A DNA stretch of 64,000 nt from Ornithinimicrobium sp. F0845 (lineage in GTDB: Bacteria; Actinomycetota; Actinomycetes; Actinomycetales; Dermatophilaceae). A program made the translations under genes and the position numbers. The notes beneath the pieces were generated by a model. The model was given only the letters and a program-made list of their open reading frames with translations. It did no database searches and was not told the origin of the DNA. This document shows positions 21,775 to 30,596 of this stretch, piece by piece. The stretch spans positions 1 to 64,000 of the forward strand of contig NZ_JALKAL010000015.1 in assembly GCF_023015765.1 (NCBI RefSeq). The letters run 5' to 3'. How positions within the stretch are numbered: the first letter of the stretch is position 1; each line of letters starts with the position of its first letter.

Positions 21775-22302
21775 GTGGCGGAGCAGAGTGTGCCGGAGGG
21801 CTTCACGCCCGAGCAGCTCGCCTACGTCGAGGAGCTCGCCGCGACGATCACGGCCTCCGGGGTGCAGCGGATGCCCTCCCGCGTCTACGCCGCGATCCTG
21901 GTCAGCGAGGGCGGCAGTATGACGGCGGCCGAGCTGGCCGCGACGCTGCAGGTCAGCCCGGCCGCGGTCTCGACGGCGGTCCGCTGGCTCACCCAGATCG
22001 GCATGGTGTCCCGACGCAGCGTGCCGGGAACCCGCCGCGAGCAGTATGTCGTGGACAGCGACTCCCTCATCCGCCTCATCGCGCACGACACCAGGGCCCT
22101 GCAGGCCTGGGTGGTCGGCTTCGGGCGCGGCCTGGCCGTCGTCGAGCCCGGAGGGTCCGCGGCCCGGCGCCTGACCGAGCTGCAGGAGTTCTTCGGCTTC
22201 CTCCTGGAGGAGATGGACGGGGTGATGCAGCGGTGGTACGCACGCAGCCGCGGCACCGACCCGAGTCAGTCCAGCCCGAGCCGCTCAGCCAGGAAGCGGT
22301 AG
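21775..22302 (+). CDS. MarR/GbsR-type transcriptional regulator
   Basis: 175 aa; GTG 21775 with GAGGAGG upstream. A winged-helix domain (PSRVYAAILVSEGGSMTAAE, LAATLQVSPAAVSTAVRWLT, RSVPGTRREQYVV) is followed by a helical C-terminal dimerisation part. This pattern is common for regulators divergent to ABC-2 drug exporters, whose transcription they repress; control of the exporter here is inferred from position and the palindromes. The 3' end overlaps the convergent peptidase gene by 37 bases. Confidence 0.88.
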   Translation: MAEQSVPEGFTPEQLAYVEELAATITASGVQRMPSRVYAAILVSEGGSMTAAELAATLQVSPAAVSTAVRWLTQIGMVSRRSVPGTRREQYVVDSDSLIRLIAHDTRALQAWVVGFGRGLAVVEPGGSAARRLTELQEFFGFLLEEMDGVMQRWYARSRGTDPSQSSPSRSARKR

Positions 22303-24440
22303 GCCAGCGCCTGCATGTGCGCGAGCTGGCCGTTGGTCGCCGCTCCCCCGTGGCCCCCCTCGATGTTCTCGTAGTAGGTCACGTCCTTGCCCGCCGCGAG
22401 CATCCGGGCCGCCATCTTCCGGGCGTGGCCGGGGTGCACCCGGTCGTCCCGGGTCGAGGTGGTGAACAGCACGGGCGGGTAGTCCCGGTCGGGGTCGAGC
22501 AGGTGGTAGGGGCTGAAGGTCGCGATGAACTTCCACTCCTCCGGCACGTCCGGGTCGCCGTACTCCGCCATCCACGACGCACCCGCGAGCAGGTGCGAGT
22601 AGCGCTGCATGTCCAGCAGCGGCACCTGGATCACGACCGCGCCGAACAGCTCGGGATACTGCGTGAGCATGTTGCCGGTGAGCAGACCGCCGTTCGAGCC
22701 GCCCTGCACGCCGAGCCGCTCGGGCGCGGTCACCCCGGTGTCCACGAGGTCGCGGGCCACGGCCGCCAGGTCCTCGTAGGCCCGGTGCCGATTGGCCTTC
22801 AGCGCGGCCTGGTGCCAGCCGGGGCCGTACTCCCCGCCGCCCCGGATGTTGGCCAGGGCGTAGGCCCCGCCGCGCTCCAGCCACGCCGCCCCCAGCCCGC
22901 CGGAGTATGTCGGGGTGAGGGAGACCTCGAACCCGCCGTAGCCGTAGAGCAGGGTCGGCGTGGTCCCGTCGGCGGGCAGGTCCGCCCGGTGGACCAGGAA
23001 GTAGGGCACCCGCGTGCCGTCGTCGGAGGTCACGAACCGCTGCTCGGCCACCAGCCCGTCGGCGTCGAAGAAGGTCGGCATCGCCTTGAGGGGCTCTGGC
23101 GCGGCAGCGCCGAGGTCCTCCGCCGCGGCAGCGCCGTAGTCCTCCAGGTCGGCCGCTGCGGCGACGTCCGCGAGTGACAGCGTGGTCGGGGTGAGGAAGT
23201 CGGTGGTGTAGAGCCAGACCAGGTCCGAATCGGTGCGGTCGACGGCCGCCACCACCGTCGTGCCGACCTCCGGGGCCCCCGCGAACGGCCGCCGGGTGAA
23301 GCCTGCCGACCCTTTGCCCTCCGCAGCGGGCGTGAGCACCTCGAGCCGGTTGGTGACGTCCTCGAGGATGTTGAGCACGAGGTGGTGCCGCGTCCAGGTG
23401 TGCCCCGCGAGCGAGCTGGTCGGGGTCGGGACGTAGAGCTCCTGCAGGTCCCGCGACCCGGCCAGGAACTCCTCCAGCGGTATGCCGAGGAGCGAGCCGG
23501 CGCGATAGGTCCGGCCCGCGGTGGTCTGGTCCCCCGTGTTCTGGTCCCCGGTGGTCTGGTCCGCAGCGTTCTGGCCTGCGGGAGTCCAGTCCTCCCGCAG
23601 CTCGACCGTGAGCCACTCGCGGGCCACGCCCGCCTCGGCCGAGTCCGGGACGTCGACCCGCACCGGCCTGCCCGCGCCGTCCAGGACGTGCAGCTCGCTG
23701 GTGTAGAAGGTGATCCCGCGGTGGATCACGTCCCGCTCGTGCCCCGGGGTGTCGTCGTGGAAGGCCCACACCCCGATGTCCGTGGACTGCCCCTCGAAGA
23801 CGACCGGCGCCTGCCCCAGCTCGGTGCCCCGCCGCCAGCGGCGAGCGATCCTGGGATAGCCGCTGTCCGTCATACTGCCCGGTCCGGTGTCGGTGGAGAC
23901 CAGGAGCGTGTCGGCGTCCACCCACGAGACCGAGCCCTTGGACTCCGGGCGGTGGAAGCCGCCGGTGACGAACGTCTTGGTGTGCAGGTCGAACTCGCGG
24001 GACACGTCGGCGTCGGCGCCCCCGCGGGACAGGTCGATCATGGCCAGGCGGTGGTCGTCGCTCTCGCTCCCGCTGCTGCGGCGCAGGACGGTCGCGCCGT
24101 GCCAGACCCAGTTCTCACCCTCCGCGCGGCCGAGCTCGTCCAGGTCCAGCACCGTCTCCCAGTCCGGGGCGTCGGTGCGGTAGGACTCCAGGCTGGTGCG
24201 CCGCCACAGGCCGCGCTCGTGGTCGGCGTCCTTCCAGAAGTTGTAGTAGTGCTCGCCGATCTTGGTGACGTCGGGGATCTTGGCGTCGGAGTCCAGCATC
24301 GCCAGGATCCGGTCCCGGGTCGCGACGAACTCCGGGCTGGCCGCGAGCCGCGCAGCCTCCCCGGCGTTGCGCTCCCGCACCCAGTCCAGCTGAGCCTCCC
24401 CCTCGACGTCCTCCAGCCAGGCATTCTCGTCCTCTGTCAT
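22266..24440 (-). CDS. prolyl oligopeptidase family serine peptidase (S9)
   Basis: 724 aa. N-terminal beta-propeller (~residues 60-430) and C-terminal alpha/beta-hydrolase. Catalytic triad: Ser in VQGGSNGGLLTGN, Asp in STRDDRVHPGHA, His in IEGGHGGAATN. A low-complexity insertion (QNAADQTTGDQNTGDQTTAG, about residue 295-315) is encoded by a 30-bp repeat at ~23521-23580. No signal peptide, so cytoplasmic cleavage of proline-containing or other small peptides is expected. ATG 24440 is chosen because it begins the family N-terminus MTEDENAWLE; an upstream in-frame extension is not conserved-looking. Confidence 0.92.
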   Translation of the reverse strand: MTEDENAWLEDVEGEAQLDWVRERNAGEAARLAASPEFVATRDRILAMLDSDAKIPDVTKIGEHYYNFWKDADHERGLWRRTSLESYRTDAPDWETVLDLDELGRAEGENWVWHGATVLRRSSGSESDDHRLAMIDLSRGGADADVSREFDLHTKTFVTGGFHRPESKGSVSWVDADTLLVSTDTGPGSMTDSGYPRIARRWRRGTELGQAPVVFEGQSTDIGVWAFHDDTPGHERDVIHRGITFYTSELHVLDGAGRPVRVDVPDSAEAGVAREWLTVELREDWTPAGQNAADQTTGDQNTGDQTTAGRTYRAGSLLGIPLEEFLAGSRDLQELYVPTPTSSLAGHTWTRHHLVLNILEDVTNRLEVLTPAAEGKGSAGFTRRPFAGAPEVGTTVVAAVDRTDSDLVWLYTTDFLTPTTLSLADVAAAADLEDYGAAAAEDLGAAAPEPLKAMPTFFDADGLVAEQRFVTSDDGTRVPYFLVHRADLPADGTTPTLLYGYGGFEVSLTPTYSGGLGAAWLERGGAYALANIRGGGEYGPGWHQAALKANRHRAYEDLAAVARDLVDTGVTAPERLGVQGGSNGGLLTGNMLTQYPELFGAVVIQVPLLDMQRYSHLLAGASWMAEYGDPDVPEEWKFIATFSPYHLLDPDRDYPPVLFTTSTRDDRVHPGHARKMAARMLAAGKDVTYYENIEGGHGGAATNGQLAHMQALAYRFLAERLGLD

Positions 24441-24533
24441 CACGCCCCACACCGTATGCCGTACCGCTGACTCTGCTGCCAACGGACCGGCAGGCACGGA
24501 AGCCGTGACACGGGAGGTCATGCCACACGAGGT

Positions 24534-24614
24534 CGGTGCGAGCAGATCGGTGCGAGCACATCGGGGGCGGTGCGAGCGCCGGGCCCTCGCACCGAGCCGT
24601 TTCTGCTCGCACCG
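24534..24614. repeat. nested inverted repeat in the 326-bp divergent intergenic region
   Basis: The 24441-24766 gap between the S9 peptidase (minus) and ABC exporter (plus) genes holds no gene. It contains CGGTGCGAGCAGA (24534-24546) inverted at 24602-24614, CGGTGCGAG (24568-24576) inverted at 24586-24594, and a third direct copy at ~24549. The nested arms could form a cruciform or RNA hairpin. Because both flanking genes point away, a terminator role is unlikely; a regulatory or REP-like role is possible. A possible -10 box TACCCT is at 24751-24756. Confidence 0.65.
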
Positions 24615-24766
24615 AAATCCCGGACCTGGGAGACGCGCCCCGTGCCAGGCTGCCCGGGACCGAGCCGCCTCGCCTAACCTGTGGGATCCACCGCCGAGGT
24701 TCGCGGCTCGGGCGTCGGTAATTCGGTGGTTGGTGCCCGCTGGACCGCCGTACCCTAGATCAAGCC

Positions 24767-26710
24767 ATGCAAGACTTTCCGCCCGAGATCCGGGCCTACT
24801 CAGCGCGCGACGGCGCCCAGCCGGACACCCGCAGCCCCAGGCACTTCCTGTGGTGGGTCGTCCGCCTCGAGGGCACCCTCGCGCTGGCTGGCGTGGCCAT
24901 CGCCCTGGTGTGGATGCTGCCCCAGGTGCTGGGCCCCTGGCTGGTCGGCCGGGCGATCGACGACGGGATCGTCGGCGGCGACTCCGGCGCGCTCCTGCAG
25001 TGGGTGCTCATCCTCCTGGCCGTGACCGTGATCGGTGGCCTGAGCGGCACCGTCTACCACACGGTCATCGTCCGGGAGTGGCTCGTGGCGCTCTACGGCA
25101 CCACCAAGCTGGTCACCCGCAAGACCCTGCAGCTGGGCCACGTCCTGCCGCGCCGCACGCCCACCGGTGAGGTCCTCTCGGTGTCCGGCAGCGACAGCGA
25201 CCAGTTCGGCGGGTTCATGGAGATCGTCACCCGCGCCTTCTCCGAGCTCGTCGCCTTCTTCTGCGTCGCGGCCATCGTGCTCTCGATCAACCCCTCCATG
25301 GGGCTGCTCGTGCTGCTGTCCGCCCCGCTGCTCGTGGTGTGCGGCATGCCGCTGCTGCGCCCGATGCAGCGCTGGCAGGGCATCGAGCGCTCCCGCAACT
25401 CCGAGCTCACGTCGATGGCCACCGACATCGTCGGCGGTCTGCGCATCCTGCGCGGCATCGGCGGTGAGGGCACCTTCGGCGGCAACTACGCCCGCCAGTC
25501 CCAGCGGGTCCGGAGCTCCGGCGTCGCGGCCGGCACCTGGCAGGCGGCCGTGGAGGCGGTGGGCGTGCTGCTCAGCGGCGCCTTCGTGGTCGCCCTCATG
25601 TGGGTCGGCGTCCGCGAGGTCGTCCAGGGGCGGCTCAGCGTTGGCCAGCTGGTCAGCGTCCTGGGCTACGGCCTGTTCCTCATCCAGCCGATGCGCACCT
25701 TCGTGGAGTTCGCCCAGAAGATGACGCGCTCGGTCGTGTCGGCCCGCAAGGCGATCGCCGTCCTGGAGCAGCGCCCGCCGTGGGTCGACCCCACGGCTCC
25801 CCGCAGCCTGCCGCACGGCGCGCCCGTGACCGACGACGCCTCCGGGCTTGTCGTCACCCCCGGCCGCCTCACCATGGTCGTCTCCGGCGTGCCCGACGAC
25901 TCGGCCGCGCTGGCCAACCGCCTCGGCCGCTACCTGCCCGAGGAGCCGGACGCCCAGATCAGCCTGGAGCTCCCCGAGGAACTCAAGGGCCGGGCGGCCC
26001 GCCGCGAGCGCGCCCGCCGGGTGATCGCCCGCGCCGAGCAGTCCGTCCGCGACGAGGAGCGCGCCCGCCGCGCCTGGGGCGTGCGCGTCGGCGACGTCGA
26101 CCTCGGTGAGGCGGACCTGGACGAGGTGCGCTCGCGCATCCTGGTCAGCGACACCAGCCCGCACGTCTTCGCCGGCACGCTGCGCTCGGCGATAGACCCG
26201 CACGGCCGGTTGAGCCGCGAGGCCGCCGAGTCCGCGTTGTGGGCCGCCTCGGCCGACGACGTCTTCGACGCCGTCCCGGGCGGCTGGGCGGGTGAGCTCG
26301 ACGAGCGCGGGCGCGGCCTGTCCGGCGGCCAGCGTCAGCGGCTGGTCCTCATGCGGGCTCTCGCCGCCGACCCCGAGGTGCTGGTCCTGGTCGAGCCGAC
26401 CTCGGCCGTGGACGCCCACACCGAGGCCCGGATCGCCGAGCGCCTGGGCAGCGCGCGCGAGGGACGGACGACGGTCGTCATGACCGCCTCCCCGCTGCTG
26501 CTGCACCACGCCGACGAGGTCGTCCTGCTGCAGGACGGCCTGGTGACCGCCCACGGGACGCACGCCGACCTGCTGGCCGGCAACCCGGCATACAGGTCGG
26601 TCGTGGTCCGTGGCGACGAGGCACCCACCATCGACCAGCCCGAGCCGGACGACACCCCGCCCCGGACCCACCGAACGATGACCCGACCAGCTCCCCAGGA
26701 GGTGTTGTGA
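24767..26710 (+). CDS. ABC exporter subunit with degenerate nucleotide-binding site
   Basis: 647 aa. Type-IV exporter membrane domain with six helices (~25-310), then an NBD. The Walker A region reads VVSGVPDDSAALANR and lacks the GKS/T lysine; the Q-loop glutamine is missing (ILVSDTSPHVF); Walker B is LVLVEPTSAVD with the aspartate replaced by Val; the switch His is absent (VVMTASPLLL). The signature LSGGQRQRL is intact. This is the classic layout of the degenerate half of a heterodimeric exporter. Its stop overlaps the next gene by 4 bases (GTGA), which encodes the partner. Substrate unknown. Confidence 0.92.
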   Translation: MQDFPPEIRAYSARDGAQPDTRSPRHFLWWVVRLEGTLALAGVAIALVWMLPQVLGPWLVGRAIDDGIVGGDSGALLQWVLILLAVTVIGGLSGTVYHTVIVREWLVALYGTTKLVTRKTLQLGHVLPRRTPTGEVLSVSGSDSDQFGGFMEIVTRAFSELVAFFCVAAIVLSINPSMGLLVLLSAPLLVVCGMPLLRPMQRWQGIERSRNSELTSMATDIVGGLRILRGIGGEGTFGGNYARQSQRVRSSGVAAGTWQAAVEAVGVLLSGAFVVALMWVGVREVVQGRLSVGQLVSVLGYGLFLIQPMRTFVEFAQKMTRSVVSARKAIAVLEQRPPWVDPTAPRSLPHGAPVTDDASGLVVTPGRLTMVVSGVPDDSAALANRLGRYLPEEPDAQISLELPEELKGRAARRERARRVIARAEQSVRDEERARRAWGVRVGDVDLGEADLDEVRSRILVSDTSPHVFAGTLRSAIDPHGRLSREAAESALWAASADDVFDAVPGGWAGELDERGRGLSGGQRQRLVLMRALAADPEVLVLVEPTSAVDAHTEARIAERLGSAREGRTTVVMTASPLLLHHADEVVLLQDGLVTAHGTHADLLAGNPAYRSVVVRGDEAPTIDQPEPDDTPPRTHRTMTRPAPQEVL

Positions 26711-28674
26711 CCACCACCCAGTCCCCGCTGCTGCCGCCGGACCTGGCGGCGGAGTCGGCACGCACCTGGGACGCCGCGGACCGCCACGGCCCCGCGATCC
26801 CCGAGGAGCTGGTGCCGCCCACGACCGCCACCGTGGCCGAGCGTGCCGCGGCGATGCGCCGACGTCATCTGCTGCGCGAGCGGCGCGCCTCGGAGTTCGT
26901 GGCCGACACGATGAGCTCGACCAAGGGGCTGCCGATCGCGCAGCCGCGCCAGGTCGTGCGCTTCATCGGTCGTCTCCTCGGCGAGCGCAAGCCCTGGGTG
27001 GTCGCCGTCGTCCTGGGCAACGCCCTCGCCGCCGTGGCGGGGCTGCTGGTGCCCTGGTGGCTGGGCCGGCTGGTGGACAGCACCGTCGCCGACGTCGAGG
27101 CCGGTCGCACCGACGCGGCCATGGCCACCGCTAACTCGGTGGCCCTGGTGGTCGCCGGCATCGTCGTGTTGCAGGCGCTGCTGACCCTCGCCGCCAAGAG
27201 CGCCTCCGCCGTGCTCGGGCAGGGCATCCTGGCCTCCGCACGGGAGTATGTCGTGCGCGCCATCCTCCGCCTGCCCCTCTCGCGGGTGGAGAGCGCCAGC
27301 TCCGGTGACCTGGTCACCCGTGTCACCCGCGACGTCGGGACAATGAGCGAGAGCGTGCGCTGGGCCCTGCCGCAGGTGATCGTGGCCGGCACGACGGTCG
27401 TCGCCACGCTGGTGGCGATGATCGCCAACAGCTGGCTGCTCGCGCTGCCGTCGCTGGTGCTGCTGGCGATCTCGCTGGTGCAGGTGCGCCGCTACCTCAA
27501 GCGCGCGCCGAACGGCTACCTGACCGAGGGCGGCACCTACTCGCGGATCAACACGCACCTGACCGAGACGGTCGAGGGTGCCCGGACCGTCGAGGCGCTG
27601 CGCATCGGATCGCAGCGGTTGGGCGTCGGTGACGACGACATCGAGGTGTCGGCGCAGGCTGAGCGCTACGGCCTGACGCTGCGCAACCTGCTGTTCCTGG
27701 TGATGGACCTCGCCTTCAGCCTGCCGCGCGTGCTGGTGCTGGCGGTCGGCGCGGTGGCCTACACCCAGGACTGGGCGACGATCGGCCAGATCACCACCGC
27801 GGTGCTCTACACCGAGGCGCTGTGGGGTCCGTTCGACATGCTCGTGCACACGATCGACAACGTGCAGGTCGGCATCGCCTCGACGACCCGCCTGCTCGGC
27901 ATCGCGACCGTGCCGCCGGACCGTGAGGCGGGGCAGGAGGAGCCGCTCGACTCGACGTTGGTGGGTGCGGACCTGCGCTACGCCTACCGTCCCGGGCACG
28001 ACGTGCTGCACGGCATAGACCTGTCCCTCGAGCCGGGCGAGCGCCTGGCCATCGTCGGCCCCAGCGGGTCGGGCAAGTCGACGCTGGGGCGGCTGCTTGC
28101 CGGCATCCACGGCCCGCGGACCGGCTCGGTGACCGTCGGCGGGGTCGAGCTGACCGCGCTGCCGCTGGACCACCTGCGCCGGGAGGTCGCTCTGGTCACC
28201 CAGGAGCACCACGTCTTCATCGGCACCGTGCGCGACAACATCGTGCTGGCGCGCGAGGGGTCCGACGACGCGTCGGTCGAGCGCGCCCTGCGGGCGGTCG
28301 ACGCCTGGGGCTGGGTCTCCCGGCTCCCGGACGGCCTGGACTCCCGGATCGGCTCCGGGGCGCAGGACCTTACTCCCGGCCAGGCCCAGCAGGTGGCCCT
28401 CGCGCGGCTGATCCTGGCCGACCCGCACACGATCGTGCTCGACGAGGCCACCTCGTTGATCGACCCGCGGACCGCGCGGAGCCTGGAGGGCTCGATGAAC
28501 GCCCTGCTCTCCGAGCGGACTGTCGTCGCCATCGCGCACCGGCTCCACACCGCCCACGACGCCGATCGGATCGCGGTCGTCATCGACGGCCGGGTGGCCG
28601 AGCTCGGCAGCCACGACGAGCTCGTCGCCCTCGACGGCGAGTACGCCGCGCTCTGGCGCGCCTGGACCACCTGA
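26707..28674 (+). CDS. ABC exporter subunit with intact ATPase site
   Basis: 655 aa. About 85 cytoplasmic residues, six membrane helices (~95-390), then an NBD with Walker A GPSGSGKSTLGRL, Q-loop VALVTQEHHVF, Walker B TIVLDEATSLIDP and switch His VVAIAHRLHTAHD. The signature motif is LTPGQAQQVALAR instead of LSGGQ. In the heterodimer this gives one composite site from good Walker motifs here plus the good signature of the partner, and one fully degenerate site. GTG 26707 overlaps the partner stop. Likely exports a lipid, peptide or drug-like substrate; not determinable. Confidence 0.93.
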   Translation: MTTTQSPLLPPDLAAESARTWDAADRHGPAIPEELVPPTTATVAERAAAMRRRHLLRERRASEFVADTMSSTKGLPIAQPRQVVRFIGRLLGERKPWVVAVVLGNALAAVAGLLVPWWLGRLVDSTVADVEAGRTDAAMATANSVALVVAGIVVLQALLTLAAKSASAVLGQGILASAREYVVRAILRLPLSRVESASSGDLVTRVTRDVGTMSESVRWALPQVIVAGTTVVATLVAMIANSWLLALPSLVLLAISLVQVRRYLKRAPNGYLTEGGTYSRINTHLTETVEGARTVEALRIGSQRLGVGDDDIEVSAQAERYGLTLRNLLFLVMDLAFSLPRVLVLAVGAVAYTQDWATIGQITTAVLYTEALWGPFDMLVHTIDNVQVGIASTTRLLGIATVPPDREAGQEEPLDSTLVGADLRYAYRPGHDVLHGIDLSLEPGERLAIVGPSGSGKSTLGRLLAGIHGPRTGSVTVGGVELTALPLDHLRREVALVTQEHHVFIGTVRDNIVLAREGSDDASVERALRAVDAWGWVSRLPDGLDSRIGSGAQDLTPGQAQQVALARLILADPHTIVLDEATSLIDPRTARSLEGSMNALLSERTVVAIAHRLHTAHDADRIAVVIDGRVAELGSHDELVALDGEYAALWRAWTT

Positions 28675-28693
28675 CCCCTCGGCGACCGGGGTC
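28673..28693 (+). terminator. weak hairpin after the ABC exporter genes
   Basis: GACCCC / GGGGTC with a 9-base loop directly at the exporter stop codon, in the short convergent gap before the SdpI-like gene. Only a 6-bp stem. Confidence 0.3.
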
Positions 28694-28731
28694 CACCCGC
28701 CGGACCTACTATCTGGCTTCCTGACGCACCT

Positions 28732-29091
28732 TCATTGCGCCGCTACGCTTTCTGCCGCCCGTTCTGCTCGACGGAAAGCGATCAGGAACGTCACGAGCAT
28801 GACGACAGTCACCGCACCCAGTGCGAGGGAGCCGATCTCCCACTGGCTGAGCCCGGACGAGGCGATGGCGAAGATTGCCGCTGCGATGAGGAGTGCGATC
28901 GCCAGAATGCACCCGGTCCGCGCCGTGGGCCAAGCAGCCCGATGCGCCGCGGCCCACGCCTCACGTGAGGCGACCGTGGCTGGGCTTCGCATGCCAACCC
29001 ACGCATTAGGCCCCTTGCGCACCATACGGTCAGGCTGCAGCTGCCACATCGACCACAGCACCAGGAGAGCCATACCAACAATGAGCAGCAT
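28732..29091 (-). CDS. SdpI family membrane protein
   Basis: 119 aa with about three membrane helices (LLIVGMALLVLWSMW, ILAIALLIAAAIFAIAS, LALGAVTVVMLVTFLI). Between helices 1 and 2 the conserved SdpI cytoplasmic motif is present: KGPNAWVGMRSPATVASREA followed by W..AHR. Strong GAGGAGGG lies before ATG 29091. In Bacillus, SdpI is the immunity/signalling protein for the SDP toxin; short actinobacterial SdpI-family proteins have no defined role. No toxin gene was seen nearby. Confidence 0.85.
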   Translation of the reverse strand: MLLIVGMALLVLWSMWQLQPDRMVRKGPNAWVGMRSPATVASREAWAAAHRAAWPTARTGCILAIALLIAAAIFAIASSGLSQWEIGSLALGAVTVVMLVTFLIAFRRAERAAESVAAQ

Positions 29092-29136
29092 CTTCCCTCC
29101 TCAAGAACTCGCAGTCACAGGGGCCCCGGCGTGGGC

Positions 29137-29679
29137 TCATTCGCACTCGATTCGGCTGTACATATACATGTCCCTGCGTTCGTCGCCGACCTGCTGCCAG
29201 GACCGCAGCAGGCCCTCCCTCGTGTATCCGCAGGCCTCGGCAGCGCGCCACGATCCATCGTTCCACGGCTCGACGTACAGCTCAAGGCGGTGCACGTCGT
29301 CGAGACGAAGGGCCCAGTCGGTCAAGGCATGCAGCGCAGCCGTGACGTAACCGCGGCGGCGACGCTGGGGAGCGACCCAGTATCCGGTGCTGGCGCGACC
29401 CTCGTCGATCTTTGCCAACCACAGTCCGATCTGGCCGACAGCCTCGTCCGTCCCTGCTTCCGCGATGGCAAACGAGTAGCCCGCGCCCGTGCGGAGCCGT
29501 TCGCGCTGTCGCTGGATATAGGCGATGGCATCGTCCGAGGTACCCGAGGTCGGCACGGTCGTGATCAGGGGGATCAGGGGATCAGTCGCGACCGACTGCA
29601 CGAGGGCGGCGTCCTCGTCCCGAAACGCGCGCAGGACGATGGGATCGTGGCCGAGGGTCGGCACGGTGTCGGGCAGCAT
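29137..29679 (-). CDS. GNAT family N-acetyltransferase (RimJ/RimL-like)
   Basis: 180 aa from ATG 29679. The N-terminus IVLRAFRDEDAALVQSVATD and the acetyl-CoA motif WVAPQRRRRGYVTAALHALT are typical of the RimJ-type branch, as is LELYVEPWNDGSWRAAEACG and YTREGLLRSW near the C-terminus. The substrate is not predictable; members acetylate ribosomal proteins, antibiotics or small amines. A GTG at 29733 would add 18 residues that do not look conserved. Confidence 0.88.
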   Translation of the reverse strand: MLPDTVPTLGHDPIVLRAFRDEDAALVQSVATDPLIPLITTVPTSGTSDDAIAYIQRQRERLRTGAGYSFAIAEAGTDEAVGQIGLWLAKIDEGRASTGYWVAPQRRRRGYVTAALHALTDWALRLDDVHRLELYVEPWNDGSWRAAEACGYTREGLLRSWQQVGDERRDMYMYSRIECE

Positions 29680-29725
29680 CACGTCATTCAGCCCGACGCA
29701 TGCACGGGACTGCAAGCGGATAGAC

Positions 29726-30039
29726 GTGGTCACCTACCCGCACGGCCACGGCCGGCAGAGTTCGCGGAGGTCAACCAACGGCTGACGATGGAAGGGTGCG
29801 TCGTGATCAGCCTCGGGATGTTCAGCCTCCCCGACCTGCCGGACTACGACTGGACGGCCGACAGCTCAGGGCTGAGGAGGCGGCTCAGCGGTGTGCACCT
29901 CCAGAAGATTCGTATGGCGGACGAGGTGTTCATCGTGGACCCGGGGGGCTACCTCGGTGAGTTGACCAGGCAGGAGATCGCCTATGCGGAGTCGCTCCGC
30001 ACACCGGTGCGCTATCTGAGTCGCGAGCACCACGGGTGA
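29726..30039 (+). pseudogene. decayed nucleoside 2-deoxyribosyltransferase-like gene
   Basis: The reading frame ending at 30039 encodes EFAEVNQRLTMEGCVVISLG and later IRMADEVFIVDPGGYLGELT with RQEIAYAESLRTPVRYLSRE. This matches the second half of a ~110-120 aa family of nucleoside 2-deoxyribosyltransferase-like proteins. The expected N-terminal glycine-rich strand (CGS-type) is missing: a plausible GTG-GTC-ACC start at 29726 is in a different frame, implying a frameshift/deletion around 29735-29757. An 83-aa product could still be made from ATG 29788. Family assignment is from memory of the pattern. Confidence 0.5.
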
Positions 30040-30101
30040 GAGCAGACCTGCTCGAGCGTCGTGTTGGCCCGCCCGACCGGAGGTGCGGGCGACGGGCAAT
30101 T

Positions 30102-30107
30102 TAGGCT
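30102..30107 (+). promoter_or_regulatory. -10 box TAGGCT for a leaderless transcript
   Basis: TAGGCT ends 6 bases before ATG 30114, with no ribosome site between, matching the leaderless arrangement seen at several genes in the window. Confidence 0.5.
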
Positions 30108-30113
30108 GTCGCC

Positions 30114-30548
30114 ATGAGTCCCCTGTCGCAGACCCTGCTCGATCCTGCCCGCCGCCCCGCCGTCGTGGAGAGCCTGGTGCGCGTCGTGGACGCCGAGGTG
30201 GCCGCCAAGTCGGGCATCGGCGGCAAGATCATCAAGACCGGGTATGCCGCGGTCACCAAGATCTCGGACGGCTTCACCGCCAAGGCCGTCAACCGGCTCC
30301 TGCCAGGTTTCGCACAGGCGCTGGACCCGTTCTGGGCCGAGCGCGGGACCGCCCCCTTCGCGGACACCCTGGTGGCCCGCCAGGACGAGGCGGCCGAGGC
30401 GCTGCTGGCGGTGACCGACGGGCAGGTCGCCGGCACCTCCAACGCGGTGGTGCGCAAGGTCTACGGGTCGCTGCGCAGCAAGGCGAGGGAGAACGTGGTC
30501 GCCGCCCTGCCACGCGTGGGCGCCGCCATCGAGGAGCAGGCCTCCTGA
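30114..30548 (+). CDS. DUF6918 family protein
   Basis: 144 aa, soluble, helical, with no signal peptide. The sequence PLSQTLLDPARRPAVVESLV, VDAEVAAKSGIGGKIIKTGY and VVRKVYGSLRSKARENVVAA matches an actinobacterial family of unknown function (DUF6918). The conserved Lys-rich helices suggest nucleic-acid or membrane contact, which is speculation. It is a single-gene unit between a decayed gene and a convergent ABC-2 transporter. Confidence 0.8.
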   Translation: MSPLSQTLLDPARRPAVVESLVRVVDAEVAAKSGIGGKIIKTGYAAVTKISDGFTAKAVNRLLPGFAQALDPFWAERGTAPFADTLVARQDEAAEALLAVTDGQVAGTSNAVVRKVYGSLRSKARENVVAALPRVGAAIEEQAS

Positions 30549-30596
30549 CCGGAGGGTCACGCCGGTTCGGGCGGGACCAGGACGTGCACGTCGGGC

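Noticed and set aside
26335-28614. A 759-codon open frame antisense to the second ABC exporter gene
   Set aside because: No domains; composition (Gln/His/Arg/Gly) is that of reverse-complemented high-GC coding DNA.
28735-28968. Plus-strand open frame opposite the SdpI-like gene
   Set aside because: No motif and no ribosome site, whereas the minus strand has GAGGAGGG and the SdpI motif.
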